DNA of 64,000 nt, taken from assembly GCF_014805685.1 (NCBI RefSeq), contig NC_060886.1, positions 26,088,108 through 26,152,107 on the forward strand. The letters run 5' to 3'. Shown piece by piece: positions 1 through 12,441 of this stretch. Position 1 is the first letter of the stretch. The number at the start of each line of letters is the position of its first letter. The position numbers were made by a program, and so were the translations under genes. This DNA comes from Silurus meridionalis (lineage: Eukaryota > Chordata > Actinopteri > Siluriformes > Siluridae). The notes under the pieces are model-generated. The model searched no databases, was not told where the DNA came from, and saw only the letters and a program-made list of their open reading frames with translations.

Positions 1-215
1 CTTATCCTACACAGATAAAGTGGTGATAAAAATAAAGATGTTCATTATAAGTGTGTTTGTCCCTGATGAGTGAGCCAGTCACGATTGTGGCAAGGAAAAA
101 CTCCCTGAGATGACATAAGGAAGAAACCTTGAAAGGAACCAGACTCAAGAGGGAATCATCTGAGTTGCACCGAATGTCCATTTATTACAGATAAACGATG
201 TTGTGGGGTGCAGTC
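1..215 (-). repeat. Dispersed retroposon tail, copy A (truncated by window edge)
   Basis: This stretch matches four other places in the window (11838-12285, 18427-18900, 56766-56992, and 48505-48740 in opposite orientation). Shared words include the segments around 'ggcaaggaaaaactccc' and 'gaggaaccagactcaa'. In the better copies the minus-strand reading ends in 'gctatacaaataaaaatg' followed by iterated 'gaatt', which looks like the 3' tail of a LINE or SINE. The parent family is not identified. Confidence 0.7.
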
Positions 216-712
216 ACCCTCGTTCTGGAGCTCCATGCAAAATCTCATGGGGTGAGGATGATTCTGAGAAAGGATCAACACAGGAGGAGCTTGTTGATGA
301 TCTTAAGGGAGTCACCAAGAAAACCATTGGTAACACACCGCGATCTCTCTGCTTAAGATTGCACATGAACAGACCCATCTGAAGTTTGGCAACAAACACC
401 TGAATGATTCAGAGAAGGCTTGGGAGGATGTGATGTGGTCAGATGTGACCAAAATTGAGCTCTTTTGCATCAACTAGACTCGCCAGCAGAGAAATGCTGA
501 ATATGACCCCAAGAACACCATCTCCAGTGTCACACATGGAGGAGGACACATTCTTCTTCGGGGCTGTTTCTCTGCTAAGGGTACAGGAGGACTTTACCAC
601 TTCACCACATAAACAGGGTCATGCACTGTAGAATCTTGGATGAAAACCTTCTGGCCGTGGATGGTCTTCCAGCATGATAATGACCAAAAACATTCTGCCA
701 AGGCAACGATCT
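206..712 (+). pseudogene. Tc1/mariner transposase remnant, middle part
   Basis: Reading the plus strand in shifting frames gives Tc1-type transposase words: KKTIGNT near 320, NDSEKAWEDVMWSD near 410-440 (the first catalytic Asp is kept, but the usual SDETK reads SDVTK), NAEYDPKNT near 495 and a degraded second-Asp block 'QHDNDQKHSAKATI' near 670-710. In-frame stops and frameshifts make it dead. The N-terminal helix-turn-helix and the C-terminal Glu block are missing; at 712 the sequence switches abruptly to an opposite-strand N-terminal piece. Confidence 0.75.
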
Positions 713-905
713 GATGGTCTTGTAGCCTATTTCAGCCTTGTGCAGTTCACCAATCTTGTCTCTGATGTCCTTTGACAGCTCTTTGGTCTTTTCCATGGTG
801 GTGGGAGGTTCGAATGGAAGAGGTTGATTCTGTGACGGGTGTCTTTTTGTACACATAACGAGTTGTTCTAAAGGGACACCACTAATTTGGGTGTGTGGGA
901 GTCGG
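713..905 (-). pseudogene. Tc1/mariner transposase N-terminal remnant, inverted
   Basis: The minus strand reads MEKTKELSKDIRDKIGELHK from about 796 downward, the typical first residues of a fish Tc1-type transposase, followed by GYKTIRSLPWQNVF as the match ends near 713. The opposed middle part lies directly next to it, so the two pieces look like one element rearranged by an internal inversion, or two insertions. Confidence 0.7.
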
Positions 906-1812
906 AATTGTTGCTAATTTGGTACGGGATCAGGTACTATTTTACTCGATCAAATACAAATTAATTTATAAACATTAAGGATTTTTTTTAGATTCTGTCT
1001 CTCTCTGTTGATAAAAACGTACCATAGAAATTCTAGACTGTTAATTTCTTGGTAAGGGGGTAAACTCACAAAATCATATCCCCCACTGTATATAGGTGCA
1101 TAGAGGCAAACAAATATTCATTTACAATTTTACACATTTTACTATTCCACACATACTGCCGTTATTGTCACCTGTATCATGTGTCAAACCACATTACGCT
1201 TACGACAAAATTTTATAATATATAACTGTACAAGCATGCGTTTTATATATTTCAACATTAGGGATGAAAGCCCTTTTTATGCTTAAATGCTGGACAGTCG
1301 CATGTCATATGTGTAAAATTAAATTTGAAAATTTGAATTTGATTACATGTTGAAAATCAGCACATTGACTTGAATTCATTGAATTCAAATGATGTAGTCA
1401 TTAATTATACCAAGCCCAACATAACATATATCAAGCACACACAGACACAGACACTGCAAACAAAAGACTTTATGATGATTATGACTGTTTCTTCATCTTG
1501 TAATTTCTGTAGAGGATACACCATGACAACTTCTATTGGTGCATCATCATCATGTGATACAAATTTGTTGGTCAAAATTAACCAAACTTGAAATTTTGGC
1601 TTAAATCTAAACCTTCATCACACAGTTTGCATTTCAAATCACGACTATACGCATACATTCAATAAAAGTCAAATGAGTGAAACGTGTAGTTTGACTGTGG
1701 TATAAAACCACAAACAATGTCAATACCAAATTATTATTTTTTTACCATATTAAAGTGAAATTTAAATAGAAAAGGCTCTCTGCTTATCACACTCTAAACA
1801 TACCAAACAGAC
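906..1812. other. Gene-free interval beyond med4 3' end
   Basis: AT-rich sequence between the Tc1 remnants and the med4 3' end. I see no coding exon, RNA gene or recognisable transposon. Small open frames here have no family resemblance. Confidence 0.5.
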
Positions 1813-1814
1813 AG

Positions 1815-2314
1815 ATATTTTATCAAATAATCTTTATTTACAAGGTCTGAAACCCAAACATTTATACAGCTCTATTTACACAACTGCTGAGTTGCAGTAA
1901 AGGTTTGCAGCATCTCTACAAGAGCCTACATTATACTGAAATACAAGTCCATCAAACTAAGCCAATCTTCACATCCACGCTTTCAAGCAAACAGAATTTT
2001 GACAAAAAAAGTGGGAGATAATTCCAGAGGTACTCAAAAGTGGTGCTTTTTGTGTATAGTAACAAGAAGTAAAATAAAAATCTACAGCTGATGCGTATAA
2101 AACCAGCTGCAAATTACATTTGTTGTATTGTTTTAGCTTGGTACTATGAGATGTTTTCAGATGGCTGAGGTCAGGATGGTTTAAGCGGAGTGGAAATAAT
2201 AATAATAACAACTGTAAAAATGTCTTCAGTTATGGTTATGAAGCCTGATTACACCAAGTCCTTTTGGAGAATTTTGTATTTATTTTGCCCCTCACTCATG
2301 CATGCATGCCTTTC
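1815..2314 (-). other. med4: med4 3' untranslated region
   Basis: Follows the med4 stop at 2315-2317 on the minus strand. A minus-strand AATAAA is present at 1838-1833 (plus TTTATT), about 480 nt after the stop, with cleavage expected roughly 15-25 nt further on. The exact end is inferred. Confidence 0.6.
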
Positions 2315-3648
2315 TCAGTCTGAATCACTGCTGCTACTGGACGAGTCTGTGCTCATGGCCTCCACGTCATCCTCGTTCTCCTTATTATGCCCTGGCAACT
2401 CCAAGCCGAGGTCGTTACCGTGGTGAGGTGGTGGAGGCATCGCCATAGCAACGTCTGCAGACTGCCATGGGTACTGAGGGGCCAGTACATCTTGGGAGGG
2501 AAATAAGAAAGAACCATCACTGTCAACATTAAGCTTAAAAAGGGAGGAAGTTCAACAACACAGGAATGGAATTGAAGAATTTAAATTAAACGAGCGCCGG
2601 TATGTGACAGCAAGTATCAGTCAACGCATGAGCTGCTTTGCCTCAATGTCTATTCTCAAATAAAATACAAAAAACAATTATTACATTTTTCTTAAATATA
2701 CATGGCACAATTATTGGCATCATGAACATTCAATAGGAGTAAATATATATGTATGTAGTCTAACAGCCAAATCTAAAGACTACTGATGCCACTTTTGAAT
2801 TAACATTTTTTAAAATCTACCTTTCCATACATCTCCATACAAATCAAAATCTCCCACTGATATAAGAGCGATTATTGATTTGCTACAGAATCTCAAGGTC
2901 ACATAACAGCCCCAAGTATAAAAGAAATCTTAAAGGTAAGTAAAGCAAATATCTGCTGATGCCCGTACACAACAAACGTTACATAGTTACTCCTGAGTAG
3001 ACGGAATATAGGCTCATTCTTATATAATCTCTCATCAATATTTATGATATGCAAATAATTCATGTTTAACTGTTTTTAGTAAAATTATAATTAATTTGAT
3101 ACATGTTTCATTAGCCAGTGATGAGATATGTCTATAAATAAGACCCAGCAAAAGCCTAATGTCTGTGCAGCTCAGGCTCCTACACTATAGAAAGCAACAG
3201 AAATCATTACTTGTTGACTAGTTGTAGTAAAAAAAAAAAAAAAGAAAAAAAAATGAATATACAGTCAATGTAGAATGGTGTGATTTTCATGAAATTTGAT
3301 CTACATATTCTTCGCATTCCAGCCTTGTGTTGGTTCATTACCACAATTTTTTTAAAGCTTGGCTCACTGCAACTATTAAGGCATGCCATGTTTGTTACAT
3401 GTTTCTTCCTCAGTATACAAGCATATTAATTAAAAATAAACACTTCCCTGAACTAACGATTAAAAAGTGTATCAGATTGTATACATGCATTCTTTGGAAA
3501 AAAGAACACACAAACCTGGTAATCTCCCAGCAGCCAGTGCATCACCAGGCAGGTGGCCATTTACACCATTGGTGGGCAGGTTACACATATGCCCAAGCAT
3601 TCCACTACGCATCTCAAGGTCAGTGGGATACGGCCTCCGTGGATCACC

Positions 3649-3701
<53 letters not shown>

Positions 3702-6700
3702 AAAATGCACATTCATCTGAATCCAAGTCAGTGGATACAATCTGAGCAAAAGAGACTCTCTGATAGAACACAATGAGAGAATGCATTTTCAATGAATTGT
3801 TCATGTAAGAAATAAATGTGGCTAACAAAAAAAATCTGAAAACTGATATTAGGCGCATCATTTATAAATGAAGCTAAAGTGTGCTTTTTATTTTATAGCA
3901 ATGAAAAACTGGATGACAGAAAATTGGAGAAAAAACAAACCTGGGACCCAATTCAGAGGAGCACACACTGCGTTACTGGCACTTATCCTGTGTGCGTACT
4001 TTATAATTTCCTCCGAAGAGACGCTGCCTGGAAGAAAACATTACATGGAAAATAAACTCCACAAGTACTAAGCGACAAGGTGGCTGAAACTACATGTGAG
4101 AAGAAAAAAAAAAAATGAGATAATATCACTCAAGAGATCAACTTTAAGATCTCTTAACACCATAGGGGCATTAACAGGATCCTTCAAGCTGCATTTTGTT
4201 ATCGATATTTAATTAGATGTGGCTTCATTGTGTGCGGAAAAAAAAAAAAAAAAAAAGACGGATGCAGTTTGTGTAAATCTCTGATACAGGATGTAGGTAG
4301 TGAAGTCAAGGGTGTGTGAAATAAAGTTTGGTGTGCCCTGGCCTCAGACAAGCATGCAATACCTTTTCTCGCCTTCTCAATAGATTTGAGTTTCTCTTTG
4401 GCTTGGTATACAGCAGTGGCCTGTAAAATAAATAAATACATAAATAAATAAATACATAAAGAGAGCAAGAATAAAAGGGAGTAAGACAGAAACAGGCTTC
4501 AGGGTGAAGGGCAACTTACTGCAATTTTTTTCACTAATATTTTTTCTACCATTTAATAGAGTAGGCATCTCTGCAGGCCAAACTAACATGCCATCCTGCT
4601 TGGACAAGGAAAAAGAGAAATTGATTTTGCATCAATCAATATTGCTTGTGTGCAGATGGTTAGAGAGATACAGTTTAAATGGGAGGCACAGATGAGCCTA
4701 GCAACAGGCGGGGAAAAATGTTACAAGCACTTGCTATGCCGTGGAGGATTCTAGCCTTGCTGAATAACCAATATGTCCGGTTTTGCTACAAAGCTTTATG
4801 TAGTACATACACACACTCATCGTCCACTTATTGGGAACACTTGTACACCTGCGCATTTATGCACCTGGATATTTAAATGTACTGAATGACCAGTTTATCC
4901 TATAGATTTTTTTTTCATCCCTGACATCACAGCCAGATTAATTCATTTGACAGATGAGAGGTTTCCACATACAGTCATGCCTTATATTATTAACAAAACC
5001 CAATACCCTTCAACAATGGAAAACATTTGTGAAACTATAAATATGACAAAGAAGATCCAGGACTGGTGATTAGCTACAACTTTGTATTGGACATTAATGG
5101 GACGACTTTTTATGTTTTTGGTGTTCTATTGTGTATAAAATATGGATTTAGGAGATTCGCAAATCATTGCATTTTGTTTTTATTTAAATTTTTACACAGC
5201 ATCCCAAATGTTTCAATTTGGGGTTTAATATTATATACACACAATATTGATAGAACAGACTACATTAGATTTAGCGACCCATAGTCGGTGCTTGAACACA
5301 GGGCATAAATGACAGCACTTAAGATGAATATCCTCCTGTTGCTCTTCCTTTTATTCTTCTGAATCTCTCAGTTCTCCTGCTTGTTGTTTCTAAAGCTCAT
5401 AGTTTAACCTTTTTCTGACAAGCATCTCCAGTTCTCTCCTTATTTCTTTTTATTTCATTCATTTATTTTTTTTACAGTGAAATTAGTCGCACTTTATGTT
5501 TGACCGTCCAATAGTATGAAATAGTGCTGGAAAAATTAACTTTTCCTATCTAAACACCATAATATACTACTAGTTAAGAAGCAACTTTTGTATATGCTAA
5601 GATAATAGTGGCTTTAAGTATGATACAACAAAACAGCAATACATATTGTAATCTGTTAGATGACTATCATTTGTAGCTTCATTAAAAGTACCAGAACATT
5701 AGCCTGTGCTAACATTATAATGAATGTTTAGCTTTTACAAATCTGTATCTAGTACATTTTTCATGCACAATTCATTCTTCTAATGTTATTAGCACCATGT
5801 TTACATTTATGGTTATAAAAAAAAGGCTTAAACTTAAGTACTACTTTTACTGTTGGTTAAATGGTTTACTGAAATGGTTAAATGGTGCAATTTTATTGTG
5901 AGATAGTGTTGATATTCATTGAATGCAAACAGCATCATGATGATCTAGAAAATCTTTAAAAGATAAATAAACAAATCAAATCAAATCAATAAATAAATAA
6001 ATAGATTATCTCCTGTAAGAGCATGTTAAACCATCCTGCTACATTGGGACAGCAGATCCCACAACATGTAATATAACAACTTGTCATTGTATGGTTTGAC
6101 CTCTTTATATTCTAGTTCTAGTTCACATAAACAAGCTCACCAGGATGTGCTCCGCCTCTTTGAGCTGCTTCTGCAGCAGCTGGATGTCACCATCCCTCTT
6201 GTCTACCTCTTTCTCCAGCTTCTGCATCTCCTCATGGGTCCTGCCCTGTCTCAAGGCTGTCCGCATCAGCTCCTGGAACTCTTTGTCCCTCTGCACCAGC
6301 AACTCCAGCAACTGCTCACACAAACGACAAACATATGCATCTGTGTTGGGCTTTAGATTTAGATCAACGCCGCTGATCTCACAGAGCCATTTGCCCTTAC
6401 TGGTATTTCAGCAAAGGCAGGCTTGTGCACTTCACACCTAAGCCTTCAGTGATACAGTGGGGCAAAAAAGTATTTAGTCAGCCACCAATTGTGCAAGTTC
6501 TCCCACTTAAAAAGATGAGAGAGGCCTGTAATTTTCATCATAGGAACAATTCAACTATGAGAGACAAAATGAGGAAAAAAAAAATCCCGAAAATCACAAA
6601 GTCTGAAAGAATTTATTTGCAAATTATGGTGGAAAATAAGTATTTGGTCACCTACAAAAAAGAAAGATTTCACAGACCAGTAACTTATTCTTTAAGAAGA

Positions 6701-9700
6701 TCCTCTGTCCTCCACTTGTTACCTGTATTAATGGAACCTGTTTGAACTCGTTATCAGTATAAAAGACACCTGTCCACAACCTCAAACAGTCAGACTCTAA
6801 ACTCCACAAAGGCCAAGACCAAAGAGCTGTCAAAGCACACCAGAATCAAAATTGTAGACCTGCACCAGGCTGGGAAGACTGAATCTGCAATAGGTAAACA
6901 GCTTGGTGTGAAGAAATCAACTGTGGGAGCAATTATTAGAAAATGGAAGACATACAAGACCACTGATAATCTCCCTCAATCTGGGGCTCCACGCAAGATC
7001 TCACCCCATGGGGTCAAAATGATCACAAGAACGGTAATCAAAATCCCAGAACCACACTGGGGGACTAAGTGAATGACCTGCAGAGAGCTGGGACCAAAGT
7101 AAAAAAGGCTACCATCAGTAACACACTTCATTGCCAGGGACTCAAATCCTGCAGTGCCAGACGTGTCCCCCTGCTTAAGACAGTACACGTCCGGGCCCGT
7201 CTGTTTGCTAGAGAGCATTTGGATGATCCAGAAAAGGATTGGGAGAAGGTCATATGGTCAGATGAAACCAAAATAGAACTTTGTGGTAAAAACTCAACTT
7301 GTGTTTGGAGGAGAAAGAATGCTGAGTTGCATCCAAAGAACACCATACCTACTGTGAAGCATGGGGGTGGAAACATCATGCTTTGGGGCTGTTTTTCTGC
7401 CAAGGGACCAGGACGACTGATCCATGTAAAGGAAAGAATGAATAGGGCCATGTATCGTGAGATTTTGAGTGAAAACCTCCTTCCATCAGCAAGGGAATTG
7501 AAAATGAAACATGGCTGGGTCTTTCAGCATGACAATGATCCCAAACACACCGCCCGGGCAACGAAGGAGTGGCTTCATAAGAAGCATTTCAAGGTCCTGG
7601 AGTGGCCAGTCTCCAGATCTCAACCCTATAGAGAATCTTTGGAGGAAGTTGAAAATCTGTGTTGCCCAGCAACAGCCCCAAAACATCCCTGCTCTAGAGG
7701 AGATCTGCATGGAGGAATGGGTCAAACTACCAGCAACAGTGTGTAAAAACCTTGTGGAGACTTACAGAAAACGTTTGATCTCGGTCATTGCCAACAAAGG
7801 GTATATAACAAAGTATTGAGATGAACTTTTGATTTTGACCAAATACTTATTTACCACCATAATTTGCAAATAATTTTTTTTTAAATCAGAATGTGATTTT
7901 CTGGATTTTTTTTTCCTCATTTTGTCTCTCATAGTTGAAGTGTACCCATGATGAAAATTACAGGCCTCGCTCATCTTTTAAAGTGGGAGAACTTGCACAA
8001 TTGGTGGCTGACTAAATACTTTTTTTTCCCCCACTGTATCTTAAATAAAACAATTAATTTCTTTTCATGGATTTTTGGTTTCATGCATTTTGGTTTGATT
8101 TAATTTCACCATGTGAAAATTGTATAGTTTAGTGAAGTGTTATTGTATAAACTGTTCTGGATCTGTTGTGACTCACGAGGTTGCACAATCAGCTCGCCCG
8201 TGACCGTGATGGATTCAATTAAAATGGTGCCAACAAACACTAAATCTAAAAGCTGCAAATTACAGCAGCAGTAAATTATCACATTTTTAGTCACTGTTGT
8301 GGTTTTCAGCTAATGATTATGCATTTGTACACCAGAGCATTTTTTTTTTTAATTAAGCCTGTTAGCTTGCTGCGGTTCTTCATTTTATTCTTTTCTCAGC
8401 ATTCGTCTACTACAACAGATCCAACATGATTTACTGCAGCTTTACTACGTTCAAATGCTTGTTTTCAATGTCTGAATATTTAATTTATGTGCATATCATT
8501 AAATTATTATACAAGATTATGTTATATATTCTAGATGCTTAGATCCTCACACCTGAACAAATTTAATTTTTTAAACAAAAGTGGTCAAAACTATGTTGGA
8601 TTATATTTAATATAGATTTCTTTAAGCATGGTGTCAACTTGCCATTTGCAAAATACAATACGAATGTTGATTTACACAAATTGCTTCACCTTGCATACTC
8701 ATGTTATTTATTTATTTTTTTTACAGAAAGAAGCATCCAAGCATGAGTAAATTTGTTCAAATTTATGCACTGAACAACAAGCAGCTACTATAAGCTTTAA
8801 AATTTCTATAAGCTTTAAAATTTCTAAATTAAAGACAGTTAAACTTAATATGAGGCTTTTGCAATTTTTAAGTAAATTTTTATACATAAATAACCAGAAT
8901 TAGGGTTTTATATAGTTCTAATGAGCAAAACATTAATTTAAAAAGATCATATTTTTTACTTGAGTCATCAAAAGATTATTTCCCCAATATATTATCAAAA
9001 TAAGTTGCTCGATAGCAGCGCTATTTGAAATTAAAACAACTTGTGCAAATTCTACAGGAAAGAACATGCAAAAGAATAAATGGTTCCTCATGCTGTCACA
9101 CCTCACATGAACAGTCCATCTTGTGAGTATGCCTGGGACCTTATCACTTTCTTTTCCTCTTGTCAGTAATTGTAAAATGGAGAAGAAGAAAAAAAAAAAC
9201 AGCTTTTAATCAATACAAGTATAACTTGTACAGATTGCACAGCGCAGCCCATTCAAACCATGCGCTCTCTTACCAGCCAATCAAAGGAGGTAGAAATGCT
9301 GCGGTTATTGTATGCTTGCTGGGTGGCCCTGGTGACTCAAAATCTAATTGGTTAAAGCAACAACTTCAACACAACAGGCACCAGAACTGCTGATTCTGAA
9401 GGCCTCATGGCTGAAATATGATTGGATCAAAACTCTACCTTTCCTGACACTACAGGAAGCAGCACAAGCAAGAGAAACACTATGAAATGAAGAGAATTGA
9501 CTATTGGGTATCATTTAATATATATATCTCATTTTATTTTAGATTCTAATAGTGTTCATGGCAGGAGAGAAGGTCCACTGGGACCTGACGGCCCACCACT
9601 GCTTTTCAGTATAATATATATTTATAGAGAATATATATTTAAAGTGAAGAATACCTGAGTGTCCTCTCCAGGCTGGGGAAGCTTCTGGTTTCGAGACAAT

Positions 9701-10225
9701 GCAAGCATCTCTATCAGCTCTCTGCAGAAACAAAAAGTCATCATCTTTCAGCCAGAGAAGCAAAATTAAATCTTTTTTTTTCTGGTTCTAACATCAGATT
9801 TCAGACTTTCTGGTGAAAGCTGCCCACATCGACACATTATAATTAGAATAAACCGTTCAGAATGTTAATAAACACCTATGAGTAGTTTTAGTAATAACGT
9901 TCTTCCCTGCTGCCTATGAACTGCATTATGATTGGCTTATCATTTCATACTGGCCAATCAGCGGTGAGAATTAGAAATTAATAACCAATCGTTACCTTTT
10001 TTCGGCGTACATATAAAGCTAAGTTAGCACAACTAGCCATATTATGTAAACTTCCGTTCGTTAGATGTGATACATTAAACTTTCTCCAGAACGTTTAACA
10101 CTGCTGTACAATAAGAATAACAATATAATAAAATCAGAAATCAGCCATAAATCCAACCTGGATAGCACTTCTATATCATTTAGTACAGACAACAGCTTTT
10201 CTTTAGTAGATTTGTCGGCCGCCAT
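2315..10225 (-). CDS. med4: Mediator of RNA polymerase II transcription subunit 4
   Basis: Seven coding exons on the minus strand, all with GT/AG borders and compatible phases: 10225-10158, 9721-9655, 6311-6141, 4420-4363, 4027-3941, 3647-3516 and 2490-2315, giving 252 residues (mammalian MED4 is about 270). The start ATGGCGGCC reads [15 protein letters not shown]. Residues 46-121 are the conserved coiled coil ([16 protein letters not shown], then [16 protein letters not shown]), followed by [19 protein letters not shown] and the [17 protein letters not shown] block in exon 6. The end is the MED4 acidic Ser/Asp tail ([14 protein letters not shown], then stop). Established role: MED4 sits in the middle module of Mediator and carries signals from activators to RNA polymerase II in the nucleus. 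Intron 2 holds a Tc1 element. Intron 5 ends in a (GT)24 run against exon 6. The protein identity is very secure. Confidence 0.96.
3652..3699. repeat. (AC)24 microsatellite at a med4 splice acceptor
   Basis: An uninterrupted 24-unit AC run. On the med4 sense strand it reads (GT)24 and ends only four bases (AAAG) before exon 6, where a polypyrimidine tract would normally be. Confidence 0.98.
4805..5245. repeat. Two common teleost repeat fragments in med4 intron 3
   Basis: 4815-4885 resembles the widespread fish repeat beginning 'cactttattaggaacacctg'. 4990-5240 contains 'gaagatccaggactgg' and 'gcaaatcattgcatttt', words of a widespread fish DNA-transposon-like repeat that recurs in this window at about 60995-61130. 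Families are recalled from general knowledge of fish genomes and are not named. No coding content. Confidence 0.45.
6455..8036 (+). mobile_element. Tc1-like DNA transposon in med4 intron 2
   Basis: A 1,582-bp element with near-identical inverted ends of roughly 200 bp: left 'cagtggggcaaaaaag' at 6455, right the complement ending at 8036, each flanked by TA (6453-6454, 8037-8038), the classic Tc1/mariner target duplication. It lies about 140 bp upstream (on the med4 strand) of med4 exon 3, in opposite orientation to med4. The internal transposase is interrupted (separate entry), so the copy is probably immobile by itself but its ends look intact. Confidence 0.95.
6809..7819 (+). pseudogene. 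Tc1 transposase, frameshifted
   Basis: The frame opens at about 6809 with [14 protein letters not shown] but the expected start codon is not ATG. An HTH region follows ([15 protein letters not shown], near 6910-6955). After a stop near 7068 the frame 7069-7746 carries the first catalytic Asp in [13 protein letters not shown] (near 7257) and the second in [18 protein letters not shown] shift near 7620 moves [16 protein letters not shown], which holds the catalytic Glu, into the frame ending at 7819. All DD34E residues are visible; only the reading frame is broken. It would have cut and pasted the host element at TA sites. Confidence 0.9.
8040..9654. other. Rest of med4 intron 2
   Basis: AT-rich intron between the Tc1 element and exon 2. 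A direct repeat 'taagctttaaaatttct' occurs twice near 8791-8826. I see no exon or recognisable transposon. Confidence 0.5.
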
Positions 10226-10310
10226 GTTGAATTTCCTTTCTTCTTCTGTAATGTTTTATGGAGGTTACGGTGCGCTACCGCCATCTACCGAGTTATTATG
10301 ATATGCGTTA
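10226..10310 (-). promoter_or_regulatory. med4: Probable med4 5' flank and promoter
   Basis: The bases just upstream of the med4 ATG are richer in CG than the surroundings (GGCGGCC at the start codon, 'gcgctaccgcc' near 10272), as in housekeeping promoters. CCAAT-type motifs lie in intron 1 (near 9954 and 9985). No TATA box is evident. A pentanucleotide microsatellite starts directly upstream. The start of transcription cannot be placed from sequence alone. Confidence 0.4.
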
Positions 10311-10396
10311 CAGTATATTATATTATATTATATTATATTATATTATATTATATTATATTATATTATATTATATTATATTATATTATATTATATTAT
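10311..10396. repeat. (TATTA)n microsatellite upstream of med4
   Basis: About 17 tandem copies of a five-base unit starting roughly 85 bp upstream of the med4 start codon. It produces long meaningless open frames on both strands. Just after it, 10398-10470 resembles the fish repeat 'cactttattaggaacac'. Confidence 0.95.
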
Positions 10397-10901
10397 ACAC
10401 CAATTGTCCACTTTATTATAAACACATTTACTACTTATTTATGCAGTTATCTCGTCATCCAATCATTCTGTGAAAACAAAAAAAAATGTAAATATTCATC
10501 ATGTGAACAGTCATAAAGAAAATGTGTCCAAAACAATTGTTCTTGTTGAGTTAGTATTTCAGAAACTGCTGATTTCCTGGAACACACACAACAACAGAGG
10601 ATCTCCATTGATTTAAATGTAAGTAACTATGTACTCACTCTACATAGTTACAAGCAAGAGATGCAGATTCTCTGTTAGATTCAATGCAGATTCTCTGTTA
10701 AGAAATAGCCATTAACCCAGTAACCAAAATGAATGTGTATGTTTCATTGTTGTAGAACTGTAGAATCAGTCACATTCAATAGAACGTGTTTAAAGATCCA
10801 GCTAAATGTGGCTTAATATAGACTCCAAATACAAATTAAATGGCTTCTGTGTGCATTTTAAAGCCTCCAGCACAGAAGCATTAGTAAGAATCACAGCTCA
10901 C

Positions 10902-11003
10902 CTGGGAAGCAGGTGATGACTGTGACTGCAGCATATGCAAGGAATATCCTGCTGATGGTGAAGCCAAAGAAATCTGTTCTCCTGGACAATGTCTGCTTGT
11001 ATG
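10902..11003. other. Candidate isolated exon, identity unknown
   Basis: On the minus strand this 102-base block has a plausible acceptor (TTTTTCAG) and donor (CAG then GTGAGC) and is open in one frame for exactly 34 codons. On the plus strand the overlapping sequence encodes a Cys-rich stretch (DDCDCSICKEYPADGEA) after an AG. I recognise neither peptide. It could be a non-coding exon, a decayed gene or chance. Confidence 0.2.
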
Positions 11004-11004
11004 C

Positions 11005-11837
11005 TGAAAAACAACCTGTATACACAAAAAGACCAATTTCCTCACAGACATGTCTTTATTATCTCCACGGTTGTCTTGAAGTGCATTGAATAGCTGCTCA
11101 TGGCTCACTTCCAATACATAATGTTTATTGTGTCGGTGTTTAGACTCACTTTTTTAGTCAGTACCTTTGTTAAAACCTTTTTACATATGTATAAGCACAG
11201 ATCTGAATGGTTTATGGGTACACAGTGTTTGGATGTATTGAAATGTTTAGATGCTGTTTGGACTCTTAAGATTTAATTTGATATGATTCAGTTCAGCATT
11301 TTTTTTTAACTGATTCCTTCAAAGTTTCAGTGTTGACTGTAAAAAATATGATAGTGATAAAATTTAATTAAAAGATAACACCTTATGTTAGCCAAACTAC
11401 ATTTTATTATACTGTACAAATCTGTATATCTACAGAGTGGTCCATAAGACCCTGTATTTGTGAAAAATTGATAACAATATGCAACATATTGATTATTTAT
11501 TATAAAAGAAACAAATTGTACAAAAGTTCAGTAGACACTATGGCATCCACTGAAGAATATTTTCATGATGGTGTCATAATCTAAGCATACTGTACCGTTC
11601 CTTCTTCTCCCCTGAGTTAATCATTTCCTGTCTCTCCTAGGCCCTCCTTTCAGACGGCGTATTGGTGTGTCTAAAAGTATGGTCTCTTAACATCTTGTAA
11701 TAAGTGAAGAAGGCAAACAGGATTCTTTACTTGGCCTGTTTAGCAACATGACCTGTAACATCACTCAGACGTTTCTTCATCCCATTAGATTCCTCAGCAG
11801 CCGAGTCTCATTGGGGTTATATTACATACCAATTTGC
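11005..11837. other. Gene-free interval
   Basis: AT-rich spacer between the candidate exon and the dispersed repeat. No gene seen. 'agagtggtccataagaccctg' near 11430 has the look of a decayed mariner-type end, but this is not supported further. Confidence 0.35.
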
Positions 11838-12285
11838 TTGATTCAATTCAATTAAATGTATTTTTATTTGTATAGCTCTTTTAACAATGAACATTGTCTC
11901 AAAACGGCTTTACACAGATAATGTGGTGATGAAAAATGAATATGTTCTTTATTAGTAAGTTTGTCCCTGATGAGCGAGCCAGTGGCGACTGTGGCAAGGA
12001 AGAAACCTTGAGAGGAACCAGACTCAAGAGGGAACCCATCTTCATCTGGTTTGCACCGAATGTCCATTTATTGCAGATGTTGCGGGGTACAGTGATGGTG
12101 ATCAGAAGCGAACTGTAGTCCTGAGTCAATGTAGCAGACTGTTGACATTAACTACAGTCCAATCCATCCTCAACGTTCCTGTTCTTACTCAGGAATTTCA
12201 TGGAACCACCCAAGGCATTGATGAGAAACCATCCCCAGCTGCACAGAGTGGCCTCTTGATCACCCCATCTAGTTTATTCACCATC
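11838..12285 (-). repeat. Dispersed retroposon tail, copy B
   Basis: Same family as the copies at 1, 18427, 48505 and 56766. Here the tail end is present: 'attcaattcaatt' at 11841 followed by 'tttttatttgtatagc', that is, on the minus strand a 3' end with tandem 'aattg'. The body carries the shared 'tgtggcaaggaag' and 'gaggaaccagactcaag' segments. Confidence 0.75.
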
Positions 12286-12441
12286 TAGTGAGTATTTACT
12301 GTGCTTATTGACTTGTTCTGTTCGTTACTGTTTTACTTACACTCTATTGTTATATGCTAATTGTAGCATTTTGATTCAACACTGCATTTGTCTTTGAATG
12401 AAAGTGAAATCATCTTGAAAATTGAAAATGAAAACATTATA

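Noticed and set aside
3327..3861. Several 70-149 residue open frames on both strands over the CA repeat
   Set aside because: They are produced by the microsatellite and by med4 exon 6 read in other frames; only the exon 6 reading has homology.
10258..10516. Open frames with YYIIL repeats
   Set aside because: Translation of the (TATTA)n repeat upstream of med4.
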